DNA of 64,000 nt from Nematopogon swammerdamellus. Lineage: Eukaryota; Arthropoda; Insecta; Lepidoptera; Adelidae. The position numbers and the translations under genes were made by a program. Numbering within the stretch: the first letter of the stretch is position 1; every line of letters begins with the position of its first letter. Where the stretch lies: assembly GCA_946902875.1 (NCBI GenBank), contig OX336348.1, positions 19,183,741 through 19,247,740 of the forward strand. Direction: 5' to 3'. This document shows positions 53,836 to 63,757 of the stretch, in pieces. The notes beneath the pieces were generated by a model. The model saw nothing but the letters and a program-made list of their open reading frames with translations, made no database searches and had not been told where the DNA came from.

Positions 53836-56800
53836 CATTGTGTACTGCGTAGTTTATAATGCCCCCAAGCAAGTGTGGAATTATCCGAATTAATTTTTCG
53901 TTTATCATCTCGACCGCACAATACAAATTTGCGTTTTGTTTGTGTGTATAGTTGATGTTTAATACTTTTAATGGTGTGCATTGTACCAATCGTTTTGTTT
54001 TCTCCCTTTAAACACTTTTTATAAGTTTCGATGTCATAATGTTTGGATATAGATTTCGTTACACCCTTTACTTTTTTAACAGTAGTCGAGTTTTGTATTT
54101 TGTACGCATACATTTTTGATCGTAGTCCTACAAATTCCGAGATAATTTTACCGCTACATTCATCCTTCATCAACCCCACAATTTTTTTATTGACTAGCGG
54201 TACCCCGTAGACATTGTCCGCGGGGTAATCGGACGTATCGAAGCGGTGCAGATCGAGTTTTATATCGGTAAAAAAATCATCGGTTTTTACGTCATAAATG
54301 AAGGAATCTGTATCCGTATAGAGTAATCGCACATTGTCTCCATATTTCGGCTTCATGTAATCATAGTGGAATTCATACATTACCACCTTAGATAGCTCTA
54401 GCACTGAGAATCCCACATAGATGGGTTTATCATAGCAAATCTCAGTCTTATTCATTTGTACGGCGATAAAATTTTCTGAGAAAATGGTACGACTGTGGAA
54501 ATTCGGTCTGGCTATTAATCTTTGTGCACCGACTTTTGTGTTAGTCCTAGTAGGTATATCAAACCAATGATTAACCAGTTTAACATCTAATCTCCTATTT
54601 ACATCTTCGATAGTTTTTCCAAAAATAGCATTGTTCATCAGCTTATAGAAGTCCTTCTCAAAGGCGTTATGGGCGTTGGTACGCATTACCGTATTTAAAT
54701 CAATGTAAGATTTTAACCATTTGCATTGTTCGAATGCCAATATTCTATGCACCTTCTTTAAAACTAACCCATGCGCTATGCATTGTTTTAAATTAACATA
54801 ATGAATGATATAATTAATCTTGTCATCTAGTGTTGTCATGAGTTTTTTATCTTTACCGTAGGGGGGAGTCTTTTTCTCACAACAGAATGGGTAATCATTA
54901 TGAGCATCGTGTAGCTGGTGGGGGTATTCTATGTCGACCTCCAGAAAGTAGCCCGTGCTAGACTCTTCACTCACCGCCGCTATGTCAAACGTTTCAACTT
55001 CGTTATCGGACAACCAATGAAAACCCCTATTGGTAAAGTCTGACTCATGGCGTGACCATAGAGATTATTAATGTCTAAATATTCTATAAAATTAGATGCA
55101 ATTTCCGGATTATAACCATCTATATACTTGTTATTTGCTTTACAATACCTATTTGAGGCCATAGAAATACCGCCGCGAACGCCAGAGTTTATAAATTGTA
55201 TCACGTTTATATCCTTCAATATTTCCAAAGATACATTCGTGTACTTGAGCATCGCATCCCAGGTTAGAGATGGTGCAGTCAAATAGTGACACGCATCTAA
55301 TTTATATGTTTTTTTACACACGTTTCGGAAATTTTCAAAGACGTCAGCGAGTATAAGAACGTCTGTTTTGAGATAGATGTCACTATACTCACCCAAAGTC
55401 TTTAAATTAAAGTGTTGCCATATGCTTTGTGCGTATAGATAATCTTCATCGCTTATATATGTATCTGTGAGAGAGCTATAAAAACTTTGTTGGGGTGGCA
55501 GACACGTCTCTTCGAGTTTTTGTATGCAATCAATATATTCATAGGGGAATACACCTTTTCGGAGTAATAGGTGACTGTCAGATTGTGAGGTGAAATGATT
55601 ATGCATTATTTGAAATTGATCGGCCCGCAAATTCGAGGCCAACTTTTCCAGACTGCTAGACATAAACTTGAAAGTATCTAAAAATCTCAAAGTTACAGTT
55701 TTGTTTTGAGCGCCATCTATTGAAATGCGATAATTAAAAGAGATGTATTTTTCTTTGTTTTGTGCTATGCACTCTAAATTATATCCAGCGTCGGACAGCT
55801 CCCTTATGAAGAGGTGGCTGTCGTAGCCGGATAGATTGTGAAACATTACAGGAATGAAGGGTTTAATTCTATAATTGAGATTGCACAAATAGTGTGCTGC
55901 CCCAACGTATGCACCTGTCAGGTGACAGTGATCGCGAACTCTATCGTCGCGTGTAAACAAACTGCCACAGATGTGACAGTGTGTAGATAACCTAAACTCC
56001 TCTTCCTCTTTTAAAGAAATATTAATTTCTTTTACGATATGTAGAATACGTCCAATTTCGAGCGCGTCACTATTCAACGCTGCAATGAATTTTTCCACAC
56101 AATCACTACATCTATACGTCACGAATTTACATAGACTCTCATCGTATTTACAGTGAATGTAATACCCAAAGCTGTAGGGTATATGTTTTTGAATTGAATT
56201 CGTGTACGAAGCTTCCGGATTCGGTTGACAGGTGCCTAGGGGTGAAAGAATAGATTCGAAGTCCGCATATATTACGAAAGGCACATCGAGCTGCCGGTAG
56301 TGATTTTTGAAACGGATCTCGAAATCTTTCGACATCATTACGCTTTTTTTAATACACCCCATTTCGCAGTGATGATTATAAGCTTCAATCTTATTAAAAC
56401 GTAGTAAACACCCATCACAAATGTGAATACGCCTCCGTCCTTTGATAACATCAGCCCTTATGAGACGAGACAAATTTTTTATCCAACAATAATGACTCAC
56501 GCCCTGCCCATTTTCAAAGTAGAGAAGGTTAACGTGTGGTGTTGTTTTATTATCGGTGATTAATAGAGGTTCTACTCGTGAATCTTTACCGAAACCGTAC
56601 ACATTTATACTGAGCTTATTAAGTTTTTCGAATTTTTTTATATCCGACATCGAGATGGGAAATGATAAACCTTTGAGATTTAAAACGTTGCTATAATGCG
56701 GATATGAACTCACACGATCATTACTCACAGAAGTGGGGTGGAGTGCGGATACAACCGCCCACGCAAAACATGCATTATCTTTATTCTTAACGTTTATGAC

Positions 56801-57502
56801 GGCTTTTTTAGCCTGTATTTTTTTAGGCAGGGGAATATAACTTTTGCCGTAGACAGGTATATGTTTATTAATGTTAATTTCGAGAAAATCTATATGTTGC
56901 AATGACCACCCACTATCCCTCTCCTGGAAGACCTCACATTTCTCTTTGATATTTTGAGCAAAACCTGAGTAAACGTCTTCTATGTTGCAACCAATATCAA
57001 TAACTTGATTTTTTGTGTTAAATGATTTAACCTCCACGTGAGCTTCATCCTTTTTAATTATTACCCGACTATGGCAGAGCCAAAAAGGAGGGTAATGTGG
57101 TTGGCAGTCTATGTGGCTGGGTATGTACGGATGTTCCACCGTAACTGCTAAACTACTCATTCGATTTTGATGATCGTGGTGTCAATCGATTTGTTATGAT
57201 GGTCCCCTTGTCATGGGGTACCAAATTTTTCCATAAATAAAAAATGGCGGCCGTGGGACCCCATATTGTCACACTTTACAAAAATATTTTCTTCAAACCC
57301 CACCGAGTGGGGTATCATTGTCAAGGGTATCCTTCTAAAGGCGATTTCAAAAATATAAGACACTTAATGGTTTAAACCAAAATGAATGAAATAAAAAATT
57401 ATAAGCCCAACCGTGGTTCGGATTCCACGTAAAACTGTAGGTCCCTTCAGATTCAAATTCAGATATTTCTTTTGCCATATTTATTATTCCCGTCTTACCT
57501 TA

Positions 57503-58040
57503 TAGGATAGGATAGGATAGGATAGGATAGGTGAGGATAGGATAGGATAGGATAGGATAGGATAGGATAGGATAGGATATGATAGGATAGCATAGCATAG
57601 CATAGCATAGGATAGGATAGGATAGGATAGGATAGGATAGGATAGGATAGGATGGGATGGGATGGGATGGGATGGGATGGGATGGGATGGGATGGGATGG
57701 GATGGGATGGGATGGGATGGGATGGGATGGGATGGGATGGGATGGGATGGGATGGGATGGGATGGGATAGGATAGCATAGCATAGCATAGCATAGCATAG
57801 CATAGCATAGCATAGCATAGCATAGCATAGCATAGCATAGCATAGCATAGGATAGGATAGGATAGGATAGGATAGGATAGGATAGGATAGGATAGGATAG
57901 GATAGGATAGGATAGGATAGGATAGGATACGATAGGATAGGATAGGATAGGATAGGATAGGATAGGATAGGATAGGATAGGATAGGATAGGATAGGGTAG
58001 GATAGGATAGGATAGGATAGGATAGGATAGAATAGGATAA
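57503..58040. repeat. Pentanucleotide array of copy 3 with GGATG and GCATA blocks
   Basis: Order: GGATA, short GCATA (57589-57610), GGATA, about 24 GGATG units (57651-57768), GCATA (57773-57848), GGATA. A few singletons (GGTGA, CGATA, GGGTA) are present. Confidence 0.95.
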
Positions 58041-59345
58041 AGTCTTCGAGAAGGTTTATCGTCTTCTTGAACGCAGCTCGGCCTTCGGCCTCGCCCATAG
58101 TTACTTACTGTCTTCGAGAAGGTTATTTGTCTACCTGAACGCAGCTCGGCTTTTGGCCTCGCCCATAGTTACTTACTGCCTTCGAGAAGGTTTATCGACT
58201 TCCTGAACGCAGCTCGGCCTTCGGCCTCGCTCATAGTTACTTACTGTCTTCGAGCAGGTTTATCGTCTTCCTGGACGCAGCTCGGCCTTCGGCCTCGCCC
58301 ATAGTTACTTACTGTCTTCGAGAAGGTTATTTGTCTACCTGAACGCAGCTCGGCATTTGGCCTCGCCCATAGTTACTTACTGCCTTCGAGAAGGTTTATC
58401 GACTTCCTGAACGCAGCTCGGCCTTCGGCCTCGCCCATAGTTACTTACTGTCTTAAAGAAGGTTTATCGTCTACTTGAACGCAGCTCGGCCTTCGGCCTC
58501 ACCCATAGTTACTTACTGTCTTCGAGAAGGTTATTTGTCTACCGGAACGTAGCTCGGCCTTCGGCCTAGCCCATAGTTACTTACTCTCTTCGAGCAGGTT
58601 TATCGTCTTCCTGAACGCAGCTCGGCCTTCGGCCTCGCCCATAGTTACTTACTGTCTTCGAGAAGGTTATTCGTCTTCCTGAACGCAGCTCGGCCTTCGG
58701 CCTCGACCATAGTTAATTACTGTCTTCGAGAAGGTTTATCGACTTCCTGAACGCAGCTCGGCCTTCGGCCTCGCCCATAGTTACTTACTGTCTTCGAGAA
58801 GGTTTATCGTATTCTTGAACGCAGCTCGGCCTTCGGCCTCGCCCATAGTTACTTACTCTCTTCGAGAAGGTTTATCGTCTTCCTGAACGCAGCTCGGCCT
58901 TCGGCCTCACCCATAGTTACTTACTGTCTTCGAGAAGGTTTATCGTCTTCCTGAACGCAGCTCGGCCTTCGGCCTCGCCCATAGTTACTTACTGTCTTCG
59001 AGAACGTTTGTCGTCTTCTTGAACGCAGCTCGGCCTTCGGCCTCGCCCATAGTTACTTACTGTCTTCGAGAAGGTTTATCGTCTTCTTGAACGCAGCTCG
59101 GCCTTCGGCCTCGCCCATGGTTACTTACTGTCTTCGAGAAGGTTTATCGTCTTCCTGAACGCAGCTCGGCCTTCGGCCTCGCCCACAGTTACTTACTCTC
59201 TTCGAGAAGGTTATTCGTCTTCCTGAACGCAGCTCGGCCTTCGGCCTCACCCATAGTTACTTACTGTCTTCGAGAAGGTTTATGGTATTCTTAACCGCAG
59301 CTCGGCCTTCGGCCTCGCCCTCAGTTACTTACTTATTCGAGGAGT
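58041..59345. repeat. 68-bp minisatellite of copy 3, about 19 units
   Basis: Same unit and similar variant order as in copies 1 and 2, with private changes (CTGGACGCAGC, GGCATTTGGCC). Confidence 0.92.
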
Positions 59346-60809
59346 TTTATTTATGTAATATTACTAAAAATAATGAAATAAAAAATAAAGTTTAAAAAAC
59401 TGTAACCCGACTATGGAAAAAAGGAACTATTATTAAAAAAACTAAAAAAGTTTCAAAACCTTTACCATAAATAAAATAAACTAAAAAAAATAAAGTTTAA
59501 AAAACTGTAACCCGACTATGGAAAAAAGGAACTATTATTAAAAAAACTAAAAAAGTTTCAAAACCTTTACCATAAATAAAATAAACTAAAAAGTAAGAAA
59601 CAAGATATTTGGGAGCCATGGCAGTGCTTCCTTCGGACGTTGCTATCATCGTCTTATTGGGTAAGAGCAGTCTTTTCATTTTCCTGTTTATTTAGTTTTA
59701 TTGAAGTCTTCTGGCAGTTTCACATTAATAACGTTATAATTAAATTGAAATGCCGTAGTCGTGCGTTGTCAGCTATAAAAAAAATTATGCTTGATTGACG
59801 GCATCTCGTTGTTAATTTTGCGATCATGCTGAGGAAGGGGAAGAGAGGGAGTGAGGGAGTGAGGGAGTGATGGAGGGGAAGAGGGAATGAGGGAGGGAGG
59901 TAAAGATAATATTTTGCCTCGACTCATACAACAGCAATCGGCCACAATAATATAATCCTATAACCTTTCATTTATTCATTAGAGTTACTCAGTAGTAGTA
60001 GATAAATAACACATAATTCTGTAAAAATTTCAACTGTCTACCTATTACGGTTCCAAAGATACAGCAGTAGGACGGACAGACGGACGGACAGACAGACAGA
60101 CGGAGTAGGCTTAAATATAATATTAAATATAATCCGTACGGGATACGGAAACCTAAAGAAAAGTATTTTCGTATATTTAAAGTTAAGTAGATAATTTTTT
60201 TTATAGCTGACAACGCACGACTACGGCATTTCAATTTAATTATAACGTTATTAATGTGAAACTGCCAGAAGACTTCAATAAAACTAAATAAACAGGAAAA
60301 TCAAAAGACTGCTCTTACCCAATAAGACGATGATAGCAACGTCCGAAGGAAGCACTGCCATGGCTCCCAAATATCTTGTTTCTTACTTTTTAGTTTATTT
60401 TATTTATGGTAAAGGTTTTGAAACTTTTTTAGTTTTTTTAATAATAGTTCCTTTTTTCCATAGTCGGGTTACAGTTTTTTAAACTTTATTTTTTTTAGTT
60501 TTTTTATAAGACGCATACAGTTCAAAGTTCACCCTAACAATGTTTAATTCACGTAAAACGATAGATAACAATTTTATTACTCGAGCGCTTATCAAATTTA
60601 AAAAATTACCCGGCTCCATAAATTTCGTAGGTCCATTCACTCTATAGGTAACTAAGCGGTTTCTAAAAGCTGAATACACCGAGTACACCCCCAGCTTCTC
60701 ATCACGATCGTATTTACACAGGAACTTATGTTTTACCGTTCTAGAATGTGCAATGAGGGCATTAGAAGCTACAGACACATTACAAAACTCACAATCATAA
60801 AACGACATC

Positions 60810-61322
60810 CTAATTATTCTCAGGACTACTTGGTGGCGGTGTGAAAACGTCGCATACACTCACTCTCTCCTCCTCCTCCTCCTCGATGGCTTCGCAGTCT
60901 TTGTGCAGAAAAATAAATATTAGCCCCAAAAAATGTGACCTTTCTTCATTGGAAAATTCATGTTGAAAAACTTCATAGGGCACCGACTCCTCCTTAAAAG
61001 CAAGGAAGAAATCATTAAAATTTATACTATCTTCACGGAATCTTTCTTCCATATAAATATGTAAGTTATCCCACAACAGTAATAATCGAGTAGTTGTGAT
61101 ATTGTACGCTTCGAACATTTTCAAACTCATCAATATGATGCGTATTTCAGTGAAAAAATGTCGGGAAGGTATGTCACGCGCCCATCTTTTAAATATGTGA
61201 TATCTATTTATTGAATGTATCCATTTGGATTTATTTTCTTCCCACACACCTCGCTCGTTTGCAACTAGCTCCGCCTCCATTTCAACACTAAACATATTCT
61301 CTCGACAAAATAGATCACTCAT
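60810..61322 (-). CDS. Maverick-associated protein of unknown function, 170 aa
   Basis: ATG at 61322 to TAG at 60810-60812; the polB ATG (60808-60806) follows after a single base, so spacing is virus-like and compact. The protein is mixed helical (HIFKRWARDIPSRHFF, RLLLLWDNLHIYMEERF) and ends in a strongly acidic run (EAIEEEEEE) plus a Pro/Ser tail. No domain is recognised. Its position directly before polB suggests a replication-related or regulatory role, but that is only context. Confidence 0.65.
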   Translation of the reverse strand: MSDLFCRENMFSVEMEAELVANERGVWEENKSKWIHSINRYHIFKRWARDIPSRHFFTEIRIILMSLKMFEAYNITTTRLLLLWDNLHIYMEERFREDSINFNDFFLAFKEESVPYEVFQHEFSNEERSHFLGLIFIFLHKDCEAIEEEEEERVSVCDVFTPPPSSPENN

Positions 61323-61705
61323 AGCTAAAGGTGTTTCTGTGTTATTTCACACCGAAGAGGGGAGGAGGGCCTGAAAAAAAAATTAAGTATGTACACCGCT
61401 ATTCGCGGGGATTGTTATAAATTCAAATTTGAATGATTTCTGTCCAGTGATGAGTCCTCTATTTATAATATATAAATCCGGATACTTGCTAAATTCTTGC
61501 ATAATTAATTCCCTCATCTCATTGTAGCGGGCTGGAAGTGAAAATAGTTCCCAATTCCAGCTCCACCACCACCTGATCCATAGTACTGAATTTTGAAGGC
61601 CGCACATGCACCCCCCGATTATCTTATACGGGATATTCTGACGTAAATCACCCCCCTCTAACCCATTTTTCCCCCTCGGAACGCTTATTGAGCTCAGTTA
61701 GGAGA
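61321..61705 (-). pseudogene. Tandem duplicate of the downstream gene (5'-truncated, frameshifted)
   Basis: This 385-bp segment repeats 61706-62091 almost exactly (TAGCTAAAGGTGTTTCTGTG at 61322 and 61708; GTACACCGCTATTCGCGGGG in both). The copy ends before the ATG of the intact gene and has small indels (CCCCCCGATT, TAGTTCCCAA) that break the frame, leaving an open piece at 61383-61607. Confidence 0.85.
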
Positions 61706-61766
61706 TAGCTAAAGGTGTTTCTGTGTTATTTCACACCGAAGAGGGGAGGAGGGCCTGAAAAAAAAT

Positions 61767-62090
61767 TTAAGTATGTACACCGCTATTCGCGGGGATTGTT
61801 ATAAATTCAAATTTGAATGATTTCTGTCCAGTGATGAGTCCTCTATTTATAATATATAAATCCGGATACTTGCTAAATTCTTGCATAATTAATTCCCTCA
61901 TCTCATTGTAGCGGGCCGGAAGTGAAAATAGTCCCAATTCCAGCTCCACCACCACCTGATCCATAGTACTGAATTTTGAAGGCCGCACATGCACCCCGAT
62001 TATCTTATACGGCATATTCTCACGTAAATCACCCCCTCTAACCCATTTTTCCCCCTCGGAACGCTTATTGAGCTCAGTTAGGAGAGACAT
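61767..62090 (-). CDS. Small Maverick protein, possible OB-fold ssDNA-binding protein, 107 aa
   Basis: I chose ATG 62090 (MSLLTELNK) because the longer upstream frame has unlike composition. The sequence has PYKIIGVHVRPSKF, VVVELELGLFSLPARYN, YIINRGLITGQKSFKFEFI: alternating beta strands with an LPARY motif, as in small Maverick/adintovirus proteins thought to bind single-stranded DNA. Function is inferred only. It lies upstream of the 170-aa gene and polB on the same strand, and its 3' two-thirds are tandemly duplicated at 61321-61705. Confidence 0.6.
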   Translation of the reverse strand: MSLLTELNKRSEGEKWVRGGDLRENMPYKIIGVHVRPSKFSTMDQVVVELELGLFSLPARYNEMRELIMQEFSKYPDLYIINRGLITGQKSFKFEFITIPANSGVHT

Positions 62091-62635
62091 TATAGTAGAT
62101 TGGTGTAGATACCTAATATTAATTTGTGAAGCGGCGGCAGGTGGGGATAGTAGCAGAGATGATGTCTTCAACACGAATGCGGCGGTGGAGAAGAGAAGAT
62201 TCTGTTGACAAATCAAAACAACAATCTTAACGCTCAGTGTATAGGAGAGAGGGAGGGGAGATACTGTAAACAAACACTCAGTGTGCAACCAATCAGAGAG
62301 AGAGAGTCTCCTCGAAGCGTTTATTAACCACAGTATATGGGCGGAATAAAAACTCACCCGGTGGAGAGGGAGAGAGGTCGTGTGGAGAACTCCTTCACGC
62401 TGTGTGGGAGACGTGTAGCAACAGCACAGCAGTAGCGGCGGTGATAGCAGCAGCAGAGATGTTGGCTTCAGCGCGAATGTGACGGCGGTGGGAGAGCTGG
62501 TGAGTGGAGAGCTCCTTCTCGCTCAAAGTGTGGAAGACGTATGATGACAGGGAGGAAACTTGCAGCCATTTTTATAGTGTCGAATGCGCAGGATGTGGAT
62601 AGATTATGGATAATATATACAGCAGGATTATTTTT
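62091..62635. other. Intergenic region of the Maverick
   Basis: Two related segments (62140-62180 and 62430-62475, each with AGCAGAGATG, GCTTCA or TCTTCA, CGCGAATG) suggest duplicated 5' flanking sequence. No further gene is supported. Confidence 0.4.
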
Positions 62636-63457
62636 TTAGTGATAGTATCTTTCAACTTGTCCTCTAACACCGTTCTCACACGATGATAACCCTCTATCCA
62701 CATTATAAATTTCCTTATACGCCCACCTCACAACCGAGGTGAGGGCGTTCTGATATTCAATACATTTTGTGGCTAAAATTCTCGATGACGGTGGTGGTGG
62801 TGGTGGTGAGCCTTCGACACCGGCGGCGGTGGTAGCGGTGGGGGCGGCAGCGGTGGCGGCAGTGATCGGAACGGTGGTGGTGGAGTGACGGTGCGGAGGT
62901 GATGTGGGAGCGCGGTGTGTTTTCACCTTGAGCGTCATCTCCACCCCACCTTCATCGTCCATCACCACCTGATTGAACATATCCTTACTCCACAATTGTG
63001 AAACTTTAACATCCCGCCTCACCCGCCGCACCGTTGTTGACGATGAGGAGAAATGCGGTGGAGGTGTGAAGATCTCGCCATCGAGTATTATCTGCACCCT
63101 CTCTATTGTCACAGCGGATGATTCGGTGGAGTCGTTCTTGGTGAAACATAGAGGTATGGCAACATCAAGATAAGGCGGCAATATCACCTCCTTCCTCTCC
63201 TCCCCCATGATACCGTCTGCAAGAAGCGTTATCTTTGTACTCCATTTTTTCACTGCACCGCCACCGCCTTGACTGCCGTCGCTCTCCAATTCACGCAGTG
63301 ATGATTGCAGCAACATGGGACGTGATGAACAATTGAGAGATGTCGGCACAAAATGTCTTGAAGATAATATTAAATCATCAACACTACCCCCGTTGTGAGC
63401 GTCGAGCTCGCCATAGATTAGGCGCAGAGTTAAAATGAAAAAGTGAATATTGGCCAT
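62636..63457 (-). CDS. Maverick-associated protein of unknown function, 273 aa
   Basis: The likely start is ATG 63457 (MANIHFFILTLRLIYG); a longer frame reaches 63529. Visible features: an N-terminal hydrophobic segment, a beta-rich middle (ITLLADGIMGEERKEVILPP, RVQIILDGEIFTPPPHF), an Arg-rich stretch (VRRVRRDVKV) and an Ala/Thr/Pro low-complexity linker from (GGT)n/(GGC)n repeats at 62785-62890, then a C-terminal helix. I do not recognise it. Its place between the integrase and the small replication genes makes it a candidate structural or minor capsid protein. Confidence 0.6.
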   Translation of the reverse strand: MANIHFFILTLRLIYGELDAHNGGSVDDLILSSRHFVPTSLNCSSRPMLLQSSLRELESDGSQGGGGAVKKWSTKITLLADGIMGEERKEVILPPYLDVAIPLCFTKNDSTESSAVTIERVQIILDGEIFTPPPHFSSSSTTVRRVRRDVKVSQLWSKDMFNQVVMDDEGGVEMTLKVKTHRAPTSPPHRHSTTTVPITAATAAAPTATTAAGVEGSPPPPPPSSRILATKCIEYQNALTSVVRWAYKEIYNVDRGLSSCENGVRGQVERYYH

Positions 63458-63757
63458 TTTGTGAAGCAGAGAGATGCGTGTGTCGCGTCGAGCAGAAGTT
63501 AACGAATGAATGTATGCAGTTAATTGCAATAGAGGTTGAGTTTGTGCGGATGTGGGCTAAGTAGATAAACTATAAATTTTCCTATTATAATAAATGAGCA
63601 CGGGGTCGTGTTCTAAATAATATTAGAGCATGGTCACTTTACAACACCATTTATATTGCTACCACCGCTCTACTTATCTATCAAGGTGACGGGAGGCAGG
63701 ATGTGATAAGGAGCGTGTGAATAGGAAAAATAAAGTAGAGTTATAGTCTCAATTTAT
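63458..63757. other. Intergenic region between integrase and the 273-aa gene
   Basis: AT-rich, no ORF with recognised motifs. It probably contains the promoter of the 273-aa gene. Confidence 0.35.

Larger units (their letters stand above)
57063..60496. mobile_element. Tandem-satellite foldback element, copy 3 (3.4 kb), inserted in polB
   Basis: It starts ACCCGACTATGG after ATTATT and ends in a T-run near 60496. Parts: left segment 57063-57502, pentamer array 57503-58040, minisatellite 58041-59345, left arm about 59370-59784 with an internal tandem duplication of about 105 bp (59379-59592), spacer 59785-60205, right arm 60206-60496. The spacer is inverted relative to copies 1 and 2. Confidence 0.85.
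53835..60808 (-). pseudogene. polB: Maverick/Polinton protein-primed DNA polymerase B, frameshifted and split by an insertion
   Basis: Read on the minus strand, the N-terminal piece is 60808 to about 60490, followed by foldback copy 3, then 57060 to 55000, a one-base frameshift near 54980-55013, and a C-terminal piece to 53835. The N-terminus has a C2H2 finger (CEFCNV…H…H). A CHICG…RDHCHLTG…CNLNYR zinc/HNH-like motif lies near 55890-55985. Exonuclease motifs: ADFES (56255-56280), HNLSGYD (55820-55850), YLKTDVLILADVF (55330-55385). Polymerase motifs: A DINNLYG (about 55060-55085), B NNAIFGK (54612-54645), C YTDTDS (54303-54320). This is the replicative enzyme of Mavericks. All active-site residues are kept, so the breaks look recent. 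Confidence 0.9.
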
